Below are positions 8,412 to 17,420 of a stretch of DNA of 64,000 bases, one piece after another. The stretch spans positions 3,844,001 through 3,908,000 of the forward strand of contig NZ_AP024590.1 of the NCBI RefSeq assembly GCF_018323985.1, in the 5' to 3' direction. The notes beneath the pieces were generated by a model that was given only the letters and a program-made list of their open reading frames with translations, ran no database searches and had not been told where the DNA came from. Both the position numbers and the translations under genes were made by a program. The stretch comes from Enterobacter kobei. Lineage in GTDB: Bacteria > Pseudomonadota > Gammaproteobacteria > Enterobacterales > Enterobacteriaceae. The stretch's first letter is position 1. Every line of letters starts with the position of its first letter.

Positions 8412-9540
8412 TTTGCCACCCCTGAGTCTTTATATTCACATTCCCTGGTGCGTACAGAAATGCCCGTACTGCGATTTCAATTCGCATGCGTTAAAGGGCG
8501 AAGTGCCACACGATGACTATGTGGCGCATCTGCTACGCGATCTGGATGCCGACGTGGCCTATGCCCAGGATCGTGAAGTGAAGACCATTTTTATCGGTGG
8601 CGGTACGCCGAGCCTGCTCTCCGGCCCGGCGATGCAAACCCTGCTCGATGGCGTGCGGGCGCGTCTGAACCTCGCCGCTGATGCTGAAATTACTATGGAA
8701 GCTAACCCCGGCACGGTGGAAGCAGACCGCTTTGTTGAGTACCAGCGAGGGGGCGTTAATCGTATTTCTATTGGCGTGCAGAGCTTCAGCGATGAGAAGC
8801 TGCGGCGTCTGGGCCGTATTCACGGGCCGGAAGAAGCAAAGCGGGCGGCGCATCTCGCCGCCGGGCTGGGGCTGCGCAGCTTTAACCTCGATTTGATGCA
8901 TGGTCTGCCGGATCAATCGCTGGAAGAAGCGCTGAATGATTTGCGTCAGGCAATTGCCCTCAACCCGCCGCATCTTTCCTGGTATCAACTGACCATTGAG
9001 CCTGGCACGCTGTTTGGTTCGCGTCCGCCGGTATTGCCGGATGATGATTCGCTGTGGGATATTTTTGAACAGGGCGACAAGCTGCTGACGGCTGCCGGTT
9101 ATGTGCAGTATGAAACCTCGGCCTACGCAAAACCGGGCTATCAGTGCCAGCATAATCTTAACTACTGGCGCTTCGGTGACTATCTGGGCATTGGCTGCGG
9201 CGCACATGGCAAAGTGACCTTCCCGGACGGGCGGATTTTACGTACCGCCAAAACACGCCACCCGCGCGGCTATATGCAGGGCACCTACCTTGATAAGCAG
9301 CATGATGTCGCGGCGGAAGATAAACCTTTCGAGTTCTTTATGAACCGTTTCCGCCTGCTGGAAGCCGCACCGCGCGCGGAATTTACCCGCTATACCGGGC
9401 TTGATGAAGCGGTCATCCGCCCGCAAATCGATAAAGCCATTGCGCTTGGCTATCTGAACGAGACGGCAACCTGTTGGCAGATCACCGAACAGGGTAAGCT
9501 GTTCCTTAATTCACTGCTGGAGCTGTTTCTGGCTGAATAG
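8404..9540 (+). CDS. hemW: Heme chaperone HemW (radical SAM, HemN-like)
   Basis: The 378-residue radical SAM protein has the 4Fe-4S cluster motif CVQKCPYCDF at residues 16-25 and the GGGTPS SAM loop near residue 62. A HemN C-terminal domain follows. The extra Cys that marks HemN as a coproporphyrinogen dehydrogenase is absent; HemW-type proteins bind heme and deliver it to respiratory enzymes. Its 5' end overlaps rdgB. It is the last gene of the min-67 block; in K-12 it is followed by yggM, but here by djlA. Confidence 0.95.
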   Translation: MANLPPLSLYIHIPWCVQKCPYCDFNSHALKGEVPHDDYVAHLLRDLDADVAYAQDREVKTIFIGGGTPSLLSGPAMQTLLDGVRARLNLAADAEITMEANPGTVEADRFVEYQRGGVNRISIGVQSFSDEKLRRLGRIHGPEEAKRAAHLAAGLGLRSFNLDLMHGLPDQSLEEALNDLRQAIALNPPHLSWYQLTIEPGTLFGSRPPVLPDDDSLWDIFEQGDKLLTAAGYVQYETSAYAKPGYQCQHNLNYWRFGDYLGIGCGAHGKVTFPDGRILRTAKTRHPRGYMQGTYLDKQHDVAAEDKPFEFFMNRFRLLEAAPRAEFTRYTGLDEAVIRPQIDKAIALGYLNETATCWQITEQGKLFLNSLLELFLAE

Positions 9541-9580
9541 CCCCTCACCCCGGCCCTCTCCCCCGGGAGAGGGAGAAGGG
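9541..9580. repeat. REP-like GC-rich repeat at the hemW/djlA junction
   Basis: The element begins CCCCTCACCCCGGCCCTCTC and ends in a CCCTCTCCC...GGGAGAGGG palindrome. The same element type occurs as an inverted pair between apaH and folA (17334-17417). It lies between the convergent hemW and djlA genes, exactly at the synteny break, and may also act as a transcription barrier. Confidence 0.7.
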
Positions 9581-9593
9581 AAAGACTGCCTGC

Positions 9594-10409
9594 TTATTTA
9601 AATCCTTTCGCCTCTTTGATCAGCTCGTAGGCTTTCTGGATCTCCTGCGCTTTTTGCTTCGCCATCTCCATCATTTCCGGCGGCAGACCTTTGGCAACCA
9701 GCTTATCCGGATGGTGCTCGCTCATCAGCTTACGATAGGCGCGCTTGATGGTGGTGGCGTCGGCGTCAGGTTTCACGCCCAGCACATTGCAGGCGTCTTC
9801 CAGCGTCGGTCCGCGCTGCGCCTGTTGCCAGCCGCCGCCAGATTGCTGCTGCTGATAACCATCGCCAAAGTGCGCACCGCCCTGCATCATGCGTAAGAAC
9901 TGGTCGAACTGCATGCGGGAGATGCCCAGCTCCTCGGCGATGACGTACAGCACTTCACGCTCGTTGGGGTGCAGCGAGCCGTCGGCAAATGCCGCCTGGA
10001 TCTGAATTTCCAGAAACATCCGTATCAGATCAAAGCGTCCGAAGCAGACGCTACGGAACTGCCGCATTTTTTCGCGCAGCGGATAGTTATCCGCCTTGCC
10101 GACGCGAAATGCCTGTTGCGCCGCGGCACGCGAGTCGCCATGCAGATTCATACGATCCATAAACAGGCTTGCCACCTGAATATCGGCCTGCGTCACATGG
10201 CCTTTGGATTTGGTTAAATGGCCCATCACCTCAAAGGTGGTGGCAAAAAAGAGCGACTGACGTTCACGTTGATTCGCAAACCACGCCATTTTACGGCTGC
10301 GTGCCTTGTCAAACATATGCCCGATCAATAGCCCGAGGAGCACGCCCCAGAAGCCGCCGCCCATCATTAAGGCGATGGCAACACCAATCACTTTTCCCCA
10401 ATACTGCAT
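9594..10409 (-). CDS. djlA: Membrane-anchored DnaJ-like co-chaperone DjlA
   Basis: The protein has 271 residues, as in E. coli. A single N-terminal membrane segment (VIGVAIALMMGGGFWGVLLGLLIGHMF, cut here at about residues 7-33) is followed by a TerB-like helical domain. A C-terminal J domain carries the HPD motif (SEHHPDKLV). It stimulates DnaK ATPase activity and, when overproduced in E. coli, activates the Rcs phosphorelay. It is divergent from lptD, as in E. coli. Confidence 0.97.
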   Translation of the reverse strand: MQYWGKVIGVAIALMMGGGFWGVLLGLLIGHMFDKARSRKMAWFANQRERQSLFFATTFEVMGHLTKSKGHVTQADIQVASLFMDRMNLHGDSRAAAQQAFRVGKADNYPLREKMRQFRSVCFGRFDLIRMFLEIQIQAAFADGSLHPNEREVLYVIAEELGISRMQFDQFLRMMQGGAHFGDGYQQQQSGGGWQQAQRGPTLEDACNVLGVKPDADATTIKRAYRKLMSEHHPDKLVAKGLPPEMMEMAKQKAQEIQKAYELIKEAKGFK

Positions 10410-10606
10410 ATACTCCCCAAATCGTCATGCCGTCGGCTAAAATTTGCATTATCATACCCGTCATTCTATGCCGTGCACAGGCACAGCCTTCTTTAGCAGG
10501 CTCGATCACGGGCAGGATTAACACTAGCGCTGCGAAGGTGAGTAAGTTAGTCTCTGACTGTTTGCAAGCCGTAAAGCCACTGATGACGGAACAACAAATA
10601 CAACGT
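10410..10606. promoter_or_regulatory. Divergent djlA/lptD promoter region
   Basis: These 197 bp separate the djlA and lptD starts. In E. coli lptD (imp) has a sigma-E dependent promoter; I could not find a confident sigma-E match (GGAACTT and TCTGA with the right spacing). An open frame runs upstream of lptD through this region from 10169, but it overlaps djlA antisense and is not taken as coding. Confidence 0.45.
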
Positions 10607-12955
10607 ATGAATAAACGTATTCCCACCCTTCTGGCCACCATGATTGCCTCTGCTCTGTACAGCCAGTACGGACAGGCGGCCGATCTTGCCTCGCAGTGTA
10701 TGCTTGGCGTACCGAGCTATAACCGCCCTCTGGTGACAGGGGATACTAACAATCTGCCCGTCACCATTAACGCGGACCATGCGAAAGGCAATTACCCTGA
10801 CGATGCCGTCTTTACCGGCAAGGTTGATGTCCAGCAGGGTAACAGCCGTTTGCAGGCCGATGAGATGCAGCTGCATCAGCAGGTGGCGGAAGGCCAGGCC
10901 GATCCCGTGCGCACCGTCGACGCACTGGGTAACGTACATTACGACGATAATCAGGTCATTCTGAAAGGTCCGAAAGCCTGGGCGAATCTTAATACAAAAG
11001 ATACCAACGTCTGGGAAGGTGATTATCAGATGGTGGGACGTCAGGGTCGTGGTACTGCCGACCTGATGAAACAGCGTGGTGAAAACCGCTACACTATTCT
11101 TGATAACGGCACCTTCACCTCCTGTCTGCCGGGTTCAAATACCTGGAGCGTGGTGGGTTCAGAAGTGATCCATGACCGCGAAGAGCAGGTAGCGGAAATC
11201 TGGAACGCGCGCTTTAAGCTCGGTCCGGTACCGGTGTTCTACAGCCCCTATTTGCAGTTGCCGATCGGCGACAAACGCCGTTCAGGTTTCCTGATCCCGA
11301 ACGCGAAATACAGCACCACGAACTATTTTGAGTTCTACCTGCCGTATTACTGGAACATCGCGCCGAACTTCGATGCCACTATTACCCCGCACTATATTCA
11401 CAAGCGTGGCAATATTCAGTGGGAAAACGAATTCCGTTATCTGACTCATGCTGGTACCGGTCTGGTGGAGTTTGACTATCTGCCGTCTGATAAAGTTTAT
11501 CAGGATGAGAACCCCACCGAAAGCGATCGCCATCGCTGGTTGTTCTACTGGCAACATGCCGGGGTGGTGGATCAGGTGTGGCGTTTTAGCGCCGACTACA
11601 CCAAAGTCAGCGATCGAACCTATTTTAACGACTTTGATTCCAAATACGGCTCCAGCACCGACGGCTACGCGACGCAAAAATTCAGCGTGGGCTACGGCAT
11701 TGAAAACTTTAATGCCACGGTATCGACCAAGCAGTTCCAGGTCTTTGATGCAGAAAGCAGCAATTCCTATTCCGCGGAACCACAGCTGGATGTGAACTAT
11801 TACCAGAATGATGTCGGGCCGTTCGATACCCGCGTCTATGCGCAGGCGGTGCACTTCGTCAATACCAACGACAACATGCCGGAAGCGACGCGTGTTCACC
11901 TTGAGCCGACGATCAACCTGCCGCTGTCGAATGACTGGGGAAGCCTGAACACCGAAGCGAAGCTGATGGCCACCCATTATCAGCAGAGCAATTACGAAGA
12001 CTATAACGCGTCGCGCGGAACGGATTTAGAAGACTCCGTTAACCGTGTGCTGCCGCAGTTTAAAGTTGACGGCAAAATGGTGTTCGAGCGCGACATGAAC
12101 TGGGCGGAAAACTTTACCCAGACGCTGGAGCCGCGCGCGCAGTATCTGTACGTGCCGTACCGTGACCAGAGCAAGATCCAGAACTACGACTCCTCGTTGC
12201 TGCAGTCTGACTACAGCGGCCTGTTCCGCGATCGCACTTACGGCGGCCTCGACCGTATTGCCTCCGCCAACCAGGTTACCACCGGCGTCACATCGCGCAT
12301 TTATGATGATCAATCGGTTGAACGTTTTAACGTTTCTGTTGGTCAAATCTACTATTTCTCAGAGTCCCGTACCGGGGATGACAATATTAACTGGGAAAAA
12401 AATGACAACACGGGTTCGCTGGTCTGGGCAGGCGATACCTATTGGCGTATGTCTGACCGCTGGGGTCTGCGTGGCGGGGTGCAGTACGATACGCGCCTTG
12501 ATAACGTAGCCACCAGCAGCGCGACGGTGGAATACCGTCGTGACGAAGATCGTATGGTACAGCTGAGCTACCGCTACGCCAGCCCGGAGTATATCCAGGC
12601 GACGCTGCCAAACTTTGCGACGTCCGAGCAGTATAACAAAGGGATTTCGCAGGTAGGCGGCGCGGCAAGCTGGCCGATCGTTGATCGCTGGTCGGTTGTC
12701 GGCGCGTACTACTTTGATACCAACACCAGCAAACCGGCGGATCAGATGGTCGGTCTGCAATATAACTCCTGCTGTTACGCTATCCGCGTCGGTTATGAAC
12801 GCAAGCTGAACGGCTGGGATCCACAAAGTAACCAGAGTAAATACGATAAAGTTATCGGCTTTAACATCGAACTGCGCGGCCTGAGCTCGAACTACGGTCT
12901 GGGCACCCAGCAGATGCTGCGTTCGAACATTCTGCCTTATCGTTCAACTTTGTAA
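10607..12955 (+). CDS. lptD: LPS-assembly outer membrane protein LptD
   Basis: LptD with LptE forms the outer-membrane translocon that places lipopolysaccharide in the outer leaflet. The ATG at 10607 gives 782 residues (E. coli 784) and a normal signal peptide (MNKRIPTLLATMIASALYSQ...AA). The periplasmic beta-jellyroll (OstA) domain is followed by a long beta-barrel rich in alternating aromatic residues. The four Cys that form the interdomain disulfides in E. coli are kept: Cys31 (ASQCMLG), one in TFTSCLPG, and the adjacent pair in YNSCCYA. It is the first gene of lptD-surA-pdxA-rsmA-apaG-apaH. Confidence 0.97.
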   Translation: MNKRIPTLLATMIASALYSQYGQAADLASQCMLGVPSYNRPLVTGDTNNLPVTINADHAKGNYPDDAVFTGKVDVQQGNSRLQADEMQLHQQVAEGQADPVRTVDALGNVHYDDNQVILKGPKAWANLNTKDTNVWEGDYQMVGRQGRGTADLMKQRGENRYTILDNGTFTSCLPGSNTWSVVGSEVIHDREEQVAEIWNARFKLGPVPVFYSPYLQLPIGDKRRSGFLIPNAKYSTTNYFEFYLPYYWNIAPNFDATITPHYIHKRGNIQWENEFRYLTHAGTGLVEFDYLPSDKVYQDENPTESDRHRWLFYWQHAGVVDQVWRFSADYTKVSDRTYFNDFDSKYGSSTDGYATQKFSVGYGIENFNATVSTKQFQVFDAESSNSYSAEPQLDVNYYQNDVGPFDTRVYAQAVHFVNTNDNMPEATRVHLEPTINLPLSNDWGSLNTEAKLMATHYQQSNYEDYNASRGTDLEDSVNRVLPQFKVDGKMVFERDMNWAENFTQTLEPRAQYLYVPYRDQSKIQNYDSSLLQSDYSGLFRDRTYGGLDRIASANQVTTGVTSRIYDDQSVERFNVSVGQIYYFSESRTGDDNINWEKNDNTGSLVWAGDTYWRMSDRWGLRGGVQYDTRLDNVATSSATVEYRRDEDRMVQLSYRYASPEYIQATLPNFATSEQYNKGISQVGGAASWPIVDRWSVVGAYYFDTNTSKPADQMVGLQYNSCCYAIRVGYERKLNGWDPQSNQSKYDKVIGFNIELRGLSSNYGLGTQQMLRSNILPYRSTL

Positions 12956-13008
12956 TGTCGTTGATTTGCAACGTAATCCGCATTGCGGTTAATGGAAATG
13001 GAAAAAGT

Positions 13009-14295
13009 ATGAAGAACTGGAAAACGCTGCTGCTCGGTCTCGCTATGGTTGCGAACACCGGTTTCGCTGCGCCGCAGGTTGTCGATAAAGTCGCTGCCGT
13101 CGTCAATAATGGCGTGGTGTTAGAAAGTGACGTTGATGGTTTGATGCAGTCCGTGAAACTCAACGCCAGTCAGGCGGGCCAGCAATTGCCGGATGACAAC
13201 ACGCTGCGTCACCAGATCCTTGAACGACTGATCATGGATCAAATCATCTTACAGATGGGCACCAAAATGGGTGTGAAGGTCACTGACGAGCAGCTCGATC
13301 AGGCGATCGCTAACATCGCAAAACAGAACAACATGACGCTGGATCAGATGCGCAGCCGTCTGGCTTACGATGGGATCAATTACAACACCTACCGTAACCA
13401 GATCCGCAAAGAGATGCTGATCTCCGAAGTGCGTAACGGCGAAGTGCGCCGTCGCGTCACGATTCTGCCGCAAGAAGTGGAATCTCTGGCGCAGCAGGTG
13501 GGCAATCAGAACGATGCCAGCACCGAGCTGAACCTGAGCCACATCCTTATTCCGCTGCCGGAAAACCCGACCTCCGATCAGGTGAACGAAGCGGAAAGCC
13601 AGGCGCGCTCTATTGTTGAGCAGGCGCGTGGCGGTGATGACTTCGGCAAACTGGCGATCACCTACTCTGCCGACCAGCAGGCGCTGAAAGGCGGCGAAAT
13701 GGGTTGGGGACGTATTCAGGAGCTGCCGTCTATCTTTGCGCAGGCGCTGAGCACGGCGAAAAAAGGCGACGTGATCGGTCCGATACGTTCAGGCGTTGGC
13801 TTCCATATCCTGAAAGTGAACGATCTGCGTGGTCAGAGCCAGAACATTTCCGTGACGGAAGTCCATGCGCGTCACATCCTGCTGAAGCCGTCGCCGATCA
13901 TGACCGACGACCAGGCCCGTGTGAAGATCGAGCAGATCGCCGCCGACATCAAGAGTGGCAAAACCACCTTTGCTAATGCGGCGAAAGAATTCTCACAGGA
14001 TCCAGGCTCTGCGAATCAGGGCGGCGATTTGGGCTGGGCTGCGCCAGACATTTTTGATCCGGCCTTCCGCGATGCGGTAAGCCGACTCAAAAAAGGCCAG
14101 ATCAGCGGGCCGGTTCACTCTTCCTTCGGCTGGCATCTGATTGAACTGCTGGATACCCGTAACGTCGACAAGACCGATGCGGCGCAGAAAGATCGTGCCT
14201 ACCGCATGCTGATGAACCGTAAAATGTCAGAAGAAGGCGCAGCCTGGATGCAGGAACAACGCGCCAGCGCTTACGTTAAAATCCTGAGCAACTAA
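13009..14295 (+). CDS. surA: Periplasmic chaperone / peptidyl-prolyl isomerase SurA
   Basis: SurA escorts unfolded outer-membrane proteins to the Bam complex. The ATG at 13009 gives 428 residues, the E. coli length, with a signal peptide ending GFA-APQ at residue 20. A long N-terminal chaperone domain is followed by two parvulin domains (ELNLSHILIPLP near 175 and EVHARHILLKPS near 285) and a C-terminal helix. Its stop codon overlaps the pdxA start (TAATG). Confidence 0.97.
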   Translation: MKNWKTLLLGLAMVANTGFAAPQVVDKVAAVVNNGVVLESDVDGLMQSVKLNASQAGQQLPDDNTLRHQILERLIMDQIILQMGTKMGVKVTDEQLDQAIANIAKQNNMTLDQMRSRLAYDGINYNTYRNQIRKEMLISEVRNGEVRRRVTILPQEVESLAQQVGNQNDASTELNLSHILIPLPENPTSDQVNEAESQARSIVEQARGGDDFGKLAITYSADQQALKGGEMGWGRIQELPSIFAQALSTAKKGDVIGPIRSGVGFHILKVNDLRGQSQNISVTEVHARHILLKPSPIMTDDQARVKIEQIAADIKSGKTTFANAAKEFSQDPGSANQGGDLGWAAPDIFDPAFRDAVSRLKKGQISGPVHSSFGWHLIELLDTRNVDKTDAAQKDRAYRMLMNRKMSEEGAAWMQEQRASAYVKILSN

Positions 14296-15281
14296 TGAAC
14301 GTACAGCGTGTCGTTATCACTCCCGGCGAACCCGCCGGGATTGGCCCCGACCTCGTCGTCCAGCTCGCTCAGCGCGACTGGCCGATGGAACTGGTGGTCT
14401 GCGCCGACGCAGCACTTCTCACAGACCGGGCCTCCCAGCTCGGTCTGTCACTTTCGCTGCTCCCCTGGCAACCCAACACTCCCCCGCAGGCGCAACGCGC
14501 CGGTACTTTAACGCTGTTACCTGTGGCGCTGCGCGAACCTGTGGTGCCGGGACAGCTGTCGGTAGCGAACGGTGCCTATGTCGTGGAAACCCTGGCGCGA
14601 GCCTGCGACGGCTGCCTGAACGGTGAATTTGCCGCGCTGGTGACCGGGCCGGTACACAAAGGCGTCATCAACGACGCTGGCGTGCCCTTTACCGGTCACA
14701 CCGAGTTCTTTGAAGAACGCGCGCAGGCCAGCAAAGTGGTGATGATGCTGGCGACGGAAGCACTACGCGTCGCGCTGGCGACCACGCATCTGCCGATTAA
14801 AGCGGTGGCGGACGCTATCACCCCGTCGCTGCTGCGCGATGTGATCACCATTCTGCATCACGATCTGCGCACGAAGTTCGGCATCCGTGAACCGCACGTG
14901 CTGGTTTGCGGCCTGAACCCGCACGCCGGGGAAGGCGGTCACATGGGGACGGAAGAGATCGACACCATCATTCCGGTGCTCAATGAACTGCGTGCGCAGG
15001 GCATGAACCTTAGCGGTCCGTTACCCGCCGACACGCTGTTCCAGCCCAAATATCTCGACCACGCTGATGCAGTGCTGGCGATGTACCACGATCAGGGCCT
15101 GCCTGTGCTAAAATACCAGGGCTTTGGCCGCGGGGTAAATATTACGCTCGGCCTGCCCTTTATTCGCACCTCGGTTGACCACGGTACTGCCCTTGAACTG
15201 GCAGGCCAGGGAAAAGCCGATGTCGGCAGTTTTATTACGGCGCTTAATCTCGCCATCAAAATGATTATTAATACTCAATGA
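14295..15281 (+). CDS. pdxA: 4-hydroxythreonine-4-phosphate dehydrogenase
   Basis: PdxA oxidises 4-phospho-hydroxy-L-threonine with NAD in the DXP-dependent vitamin B6 pathway. The protein has 328 residues (E. coli 329). The TPGEPAGIGPD start, TGPVHKGVINDAGVPFTGHTE and the metal-binding His residues in TTHLPIK, NPHAGEGGHMG and MYHDQGLPVLK are present. It overlaps surA by one base and rsmA by four (ATGA). Confidence 0.97.
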   Translation: MNVQRVVITPGEPAGIGPDLVVQLAQRDWPMELVVCADAALLTDRASQLGLSLSLLPWQPNTPPQAQRAGTLTLLPVALREPVVPGQLSVANGAYVVETLARACDGCLNGEFAALVTGPVHKGVINDAGVPFTGHTEFFEERAQASKVVMMLATEALRVALATTHLPIKAVADAITPSLLRDVITILHHDLRTKFGIREPHVLVCGLNPHAGEGGHMGTEEIDTIIPVLNELRAQGMNLSGPLPADTLFQPKYLDHADAVLAMYHDQGLPVLKYQGFGRGVNITLGLPFIRTSVDHGTALELAGQGKADVGSFITALNLAIKMIINTQ

Positions 15282-16099
15282 ATACGAGAGTCCATCAGGG
15301 CCATCTTGCCCGCAAACGCTTCGGGCAAAACTTCCTTAACGATCAATTTGTGATCGACAGTATCGTTTCGGCGATCAACCCTAAACCCGGTCAGGCGATG
15401 GTCGAAATCGGCCCGGGCCTTGGCGCGCTGACCGAACCGGTTGGCGAGCGCATGGATAAAATGACCGTGATCGAGCTGGATCGCGATCTGGCGGCCCGTC
15501 TGCAAACCCATCCGTTTTTGGCACCTAAACTGACGATTTATCAGCAAGATGCCATGACCATGAACTTCCAGGAGCTGTCGACGACCCTCGGTCAGCCTCT
15601 GCGCGTGTTTGGTAACCTGCCGTATAACATCTCCACGCCGTTAATGTTCCACCTGTTTAGCTATACTGGTGCCATTGCCGACATGCATTTTATGCTGCAA
15701 AAAGAGGTGGTGAATCGCCTGGTTGCAGGACCAAACAGTAAAGCGTATGGTCGGTTAAGCGTGATGGCGCAGTACTATTGCCAGGTGATCCCGGTGCTTG
15801 AAGTGCCGCCGACGGCCTTTACGCCAGCGCCGAAAGTGGATTCTGCGGTCGTCAGACTGGTACCGCACACCACGCCGCCGTATCCGGTAAAAGAGGTTCG
15901 CGTACTGAGCCGTATCACGACCGAAGCCTTTAACCAGCGTCGTAAAACGATCCGTAACAGCCTCGGTAATTTGTTCAGCGTCGAGGTACTGACCTCGCTG
16001 GGTATTGACCCGGGCGCCCGTGCAGAGAACATCTCTGTGGCGCAATACTGCCAGCTGGCGAATTACCTCATTGATAATGCGCCGCCGAAGGAGAGTTAA
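15278..16099 (+). CDS. rsmA: 16S rRNA dimethyladenosine transferase
   Basis: RsmA (KsgA) dimethylates A1518 and A1519 of 16S rRNA late in 30S assembly; its loss gives kasugamycin resistance. The protein has 273 residues, as in E. coli. The SAM-binding motif VEIGPGLGALTEP lies near residue 43, ELDRDLAARL follows, and the catalytic motif is GNLPYNIST near 113. It is placed within the surA-apaH operon and coupled to pdxA by ATGA. Confidence 0.97.
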   Translation: MNTRVHQGHLARKRFGQNFLNDQFVIDSIVSAINPKPGQAMVEIGPGLGALTEPVGERMDKMTVIELDRDLAARLQTHPFLAPKLTIYQQDAMTMNFQELSTTLGQPLRVFGNLPYNISTPLMFHLFSYTGAIADMHFMLQKEVVNRLVAGPNSKAYGRLSVMAQYYCQVIPVLEVPPTAFTPAPKVDSAVVRLVPHTTPPYPVKEVRVLSRITTEAFNQRRKTIRNSLGNLFSVEVLTSLGIDPGARAENISVAQYCQLANYLIDNAPPKES

Positions 16100-16102
16100 G
16101 TC

Positions 16103-16480
16103 ATGATCAATTCGCCCCGCGTATGTGTTCAGGTACAGAGCGTTTATATTGAGTCTCAGTCAGCACCAGAGCTTGAACGTTATGTCTTTGCTTACACCGT
16201 AACCATACGAAATCTGGGGCGAACGCCTGTGCAACTGCTCGGGCGATACTGGCTTATCACCAACGGTAATGGTCGCGAGACCGAAGTCCAGGGCGAAGGT
16301 ATTGTTGGCGTACAGCCGCATATCGACGCCGGCGACGAATATCAGTACACCAGCGGCGCAGTGCTTGAAACGCCGCTGGGTACCATGCAGGGTCATTATG
16401 AAATGATCGATGCCCAGGGGAATGCGTTCCGCATTGCCATCCCGGTTTTCCGACTCGCCGTCCCAACACTGATCCATTAA
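16103..16480 (+). CDS. apaG: ApaG domain protein
   Basis: The 125-residue ApaG protein has an Fn3-like all-beta fold with the GRYWLITNGNG core and GAVLETPLGTMQGHY motif. Its biochemical role in bacteria is not established; the gene is linked to apaH and to Co/Mg tolerance in older work. It sits 3 bp after rsmA and 4 bp before apaH. Confidence 0.95.
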   Translation: MINSPRVCVQVQSVYIESQSAPELERYVFAYTVTIRNLGRTPVQLLGRYWLITNGNGRETEVQGEGIVGVQPHIDAGDEYQYTSGAVLETPLGTMQGHYEMIDAQGNAFRIAIPVFRLAVPTLIH

Positions 16481-16484
16481 TCAC

Positions 16485-17333
16485 ATGTCTACATACCTTA
16501 TTGGCGACGTTCACGGTTGCTACGATGAACTGATCGCATTATTAAAGCAGGTACAGTTTGATCCCCAGACGGACACGCTGTGGCTGACGGGCGATCTGGT
16601 GGCGCGCGGCCCGGCCTCGCTGGAAGTGCTGCGCTTTGTGAAATCACTGGGCGACAGCGTACGCATGGTGCTGGGCAACCACGACCTGCATCTGCTGGGC
16701 GTGTACGCGGGCATCAGCCGTAACAAGCCGAAAGATCGCATCACGCCGCTGCTGGAAGCGCCGGATGCTGACGAGCTGATCAACTGGCTGCGTCGTCAGC
16801 CGCTGTTGCAGGTGGACGAAGAGAAAAAGCTGGTGATGGCGCACGCGGGCATTACGCCGCAGTGGGATCTGGAAACAGCGATCGCCTGTGCCAGAGACGT
16901 CGAATCCGTGCTGGCCAGCGACACCTACCCGTTATTCCTCGATGCCATGTACGGCGATATGCCGAACAACTGGACGCCGGAGCTGGCCGGGCTGGCGCGT
17001 TTACGCTTTATCAGCAATGCCTTTACCCGCATGCGTTTCTGCTTCCCGAACGGGCAGCTGGATATGTACTGTAAAGACGTGCCGGAGAACGCCCCTGCGC
17101 CGCTGAAGCCGTGGTTTGCCATTCCTGGCCCGGTCACCGCCGAGTACAGCGTGGCCTTTGGTCACTGGGCATCGCTGGAAGGAAAAGGCGCGCCGGAAGG
17201 AATTTATGCGCTGGATACGGGCTGCTGCTGGGGTGGTGTGCTGACCTGTCTGCGCTGGGAAGATAAAACCTGGTTTGCGCAGCCATCGAATCGCCAGCTG
17301 GATCTGGGCGAAGACGAAGCGGTGTCGTTCTGA
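16485..17333 (+). CDS. apaH: Diadenosine tetraphosphatase (symmetrical)
   Basis: ApaH splits Ap4A into two ADP and in E. coli also removes Np4 caps from RNA. The protein has 282 residues (E. coli 280). The metallophosphoesterase motifs are GDVHGCYDEL (residues 7-16), GDLVARGP near 36 and GNHDLHLL near 63, with a later His in MAHAGI. It is the last gene of the lptD operon and converges on folA across a REP pair. Confidence 0.97.
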   Translation: MSTYLIGDVHGCYDELIALLKQVQFDPQTDTLWLTGDLVARGPASLEVLRFVKSLGDSVRMVLGNHDLHLLGVYAGISRNKPKDRITPLLEAPDADELINWLRRQPLLQVDEEKKLVMAHAGITPQWDLETAIACARDVESVLASDTYPLFLDAMYGDMPNNWTPELAGLARLRFISNAFTRMRFCFPNGQLDMYCKDVPENAPAPLKPWFAIPGPVTAEYSVAFGHWASLEGKGAPEGIYALDTGCCWGGVLTCLRWEDKTWFAQPSNRQLDLGEDEAVSF

Positions 17334-17417
17334 TCCCCCTCACCCCTGCCCTCTCCCAGGGGAGAGGGAGAACTACCGATTACCCTCTCCCTCAGGGAGA
17401 GGGCCAGGGTGAGGGTG
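17334..17417. repeat. Inverted pair of REP-like repeats between apaH and folA
   Basis: Two copies of the CCCTCACCC..GCCCTCTCCC element face each other: one reads forward at about 17336-17370 and the other is its reverse complement at about 17382-17417. Each holds a CCCTCTCCC/GGGAGAGGG stem. The pair fills the gap between two convergent genes and could end transcription from both sides. It is the same family as 9541-9580. Confidence 0.75.
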
Positions 17418-17420
17418 GTT

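Noticed and set aside
10169..10606. Long N-terminal extension of lptD
   Set aside because: It overlaps djlA and the divergent promoter. The ATG at 10607 gives a proper signal peptide and the E. coli length.
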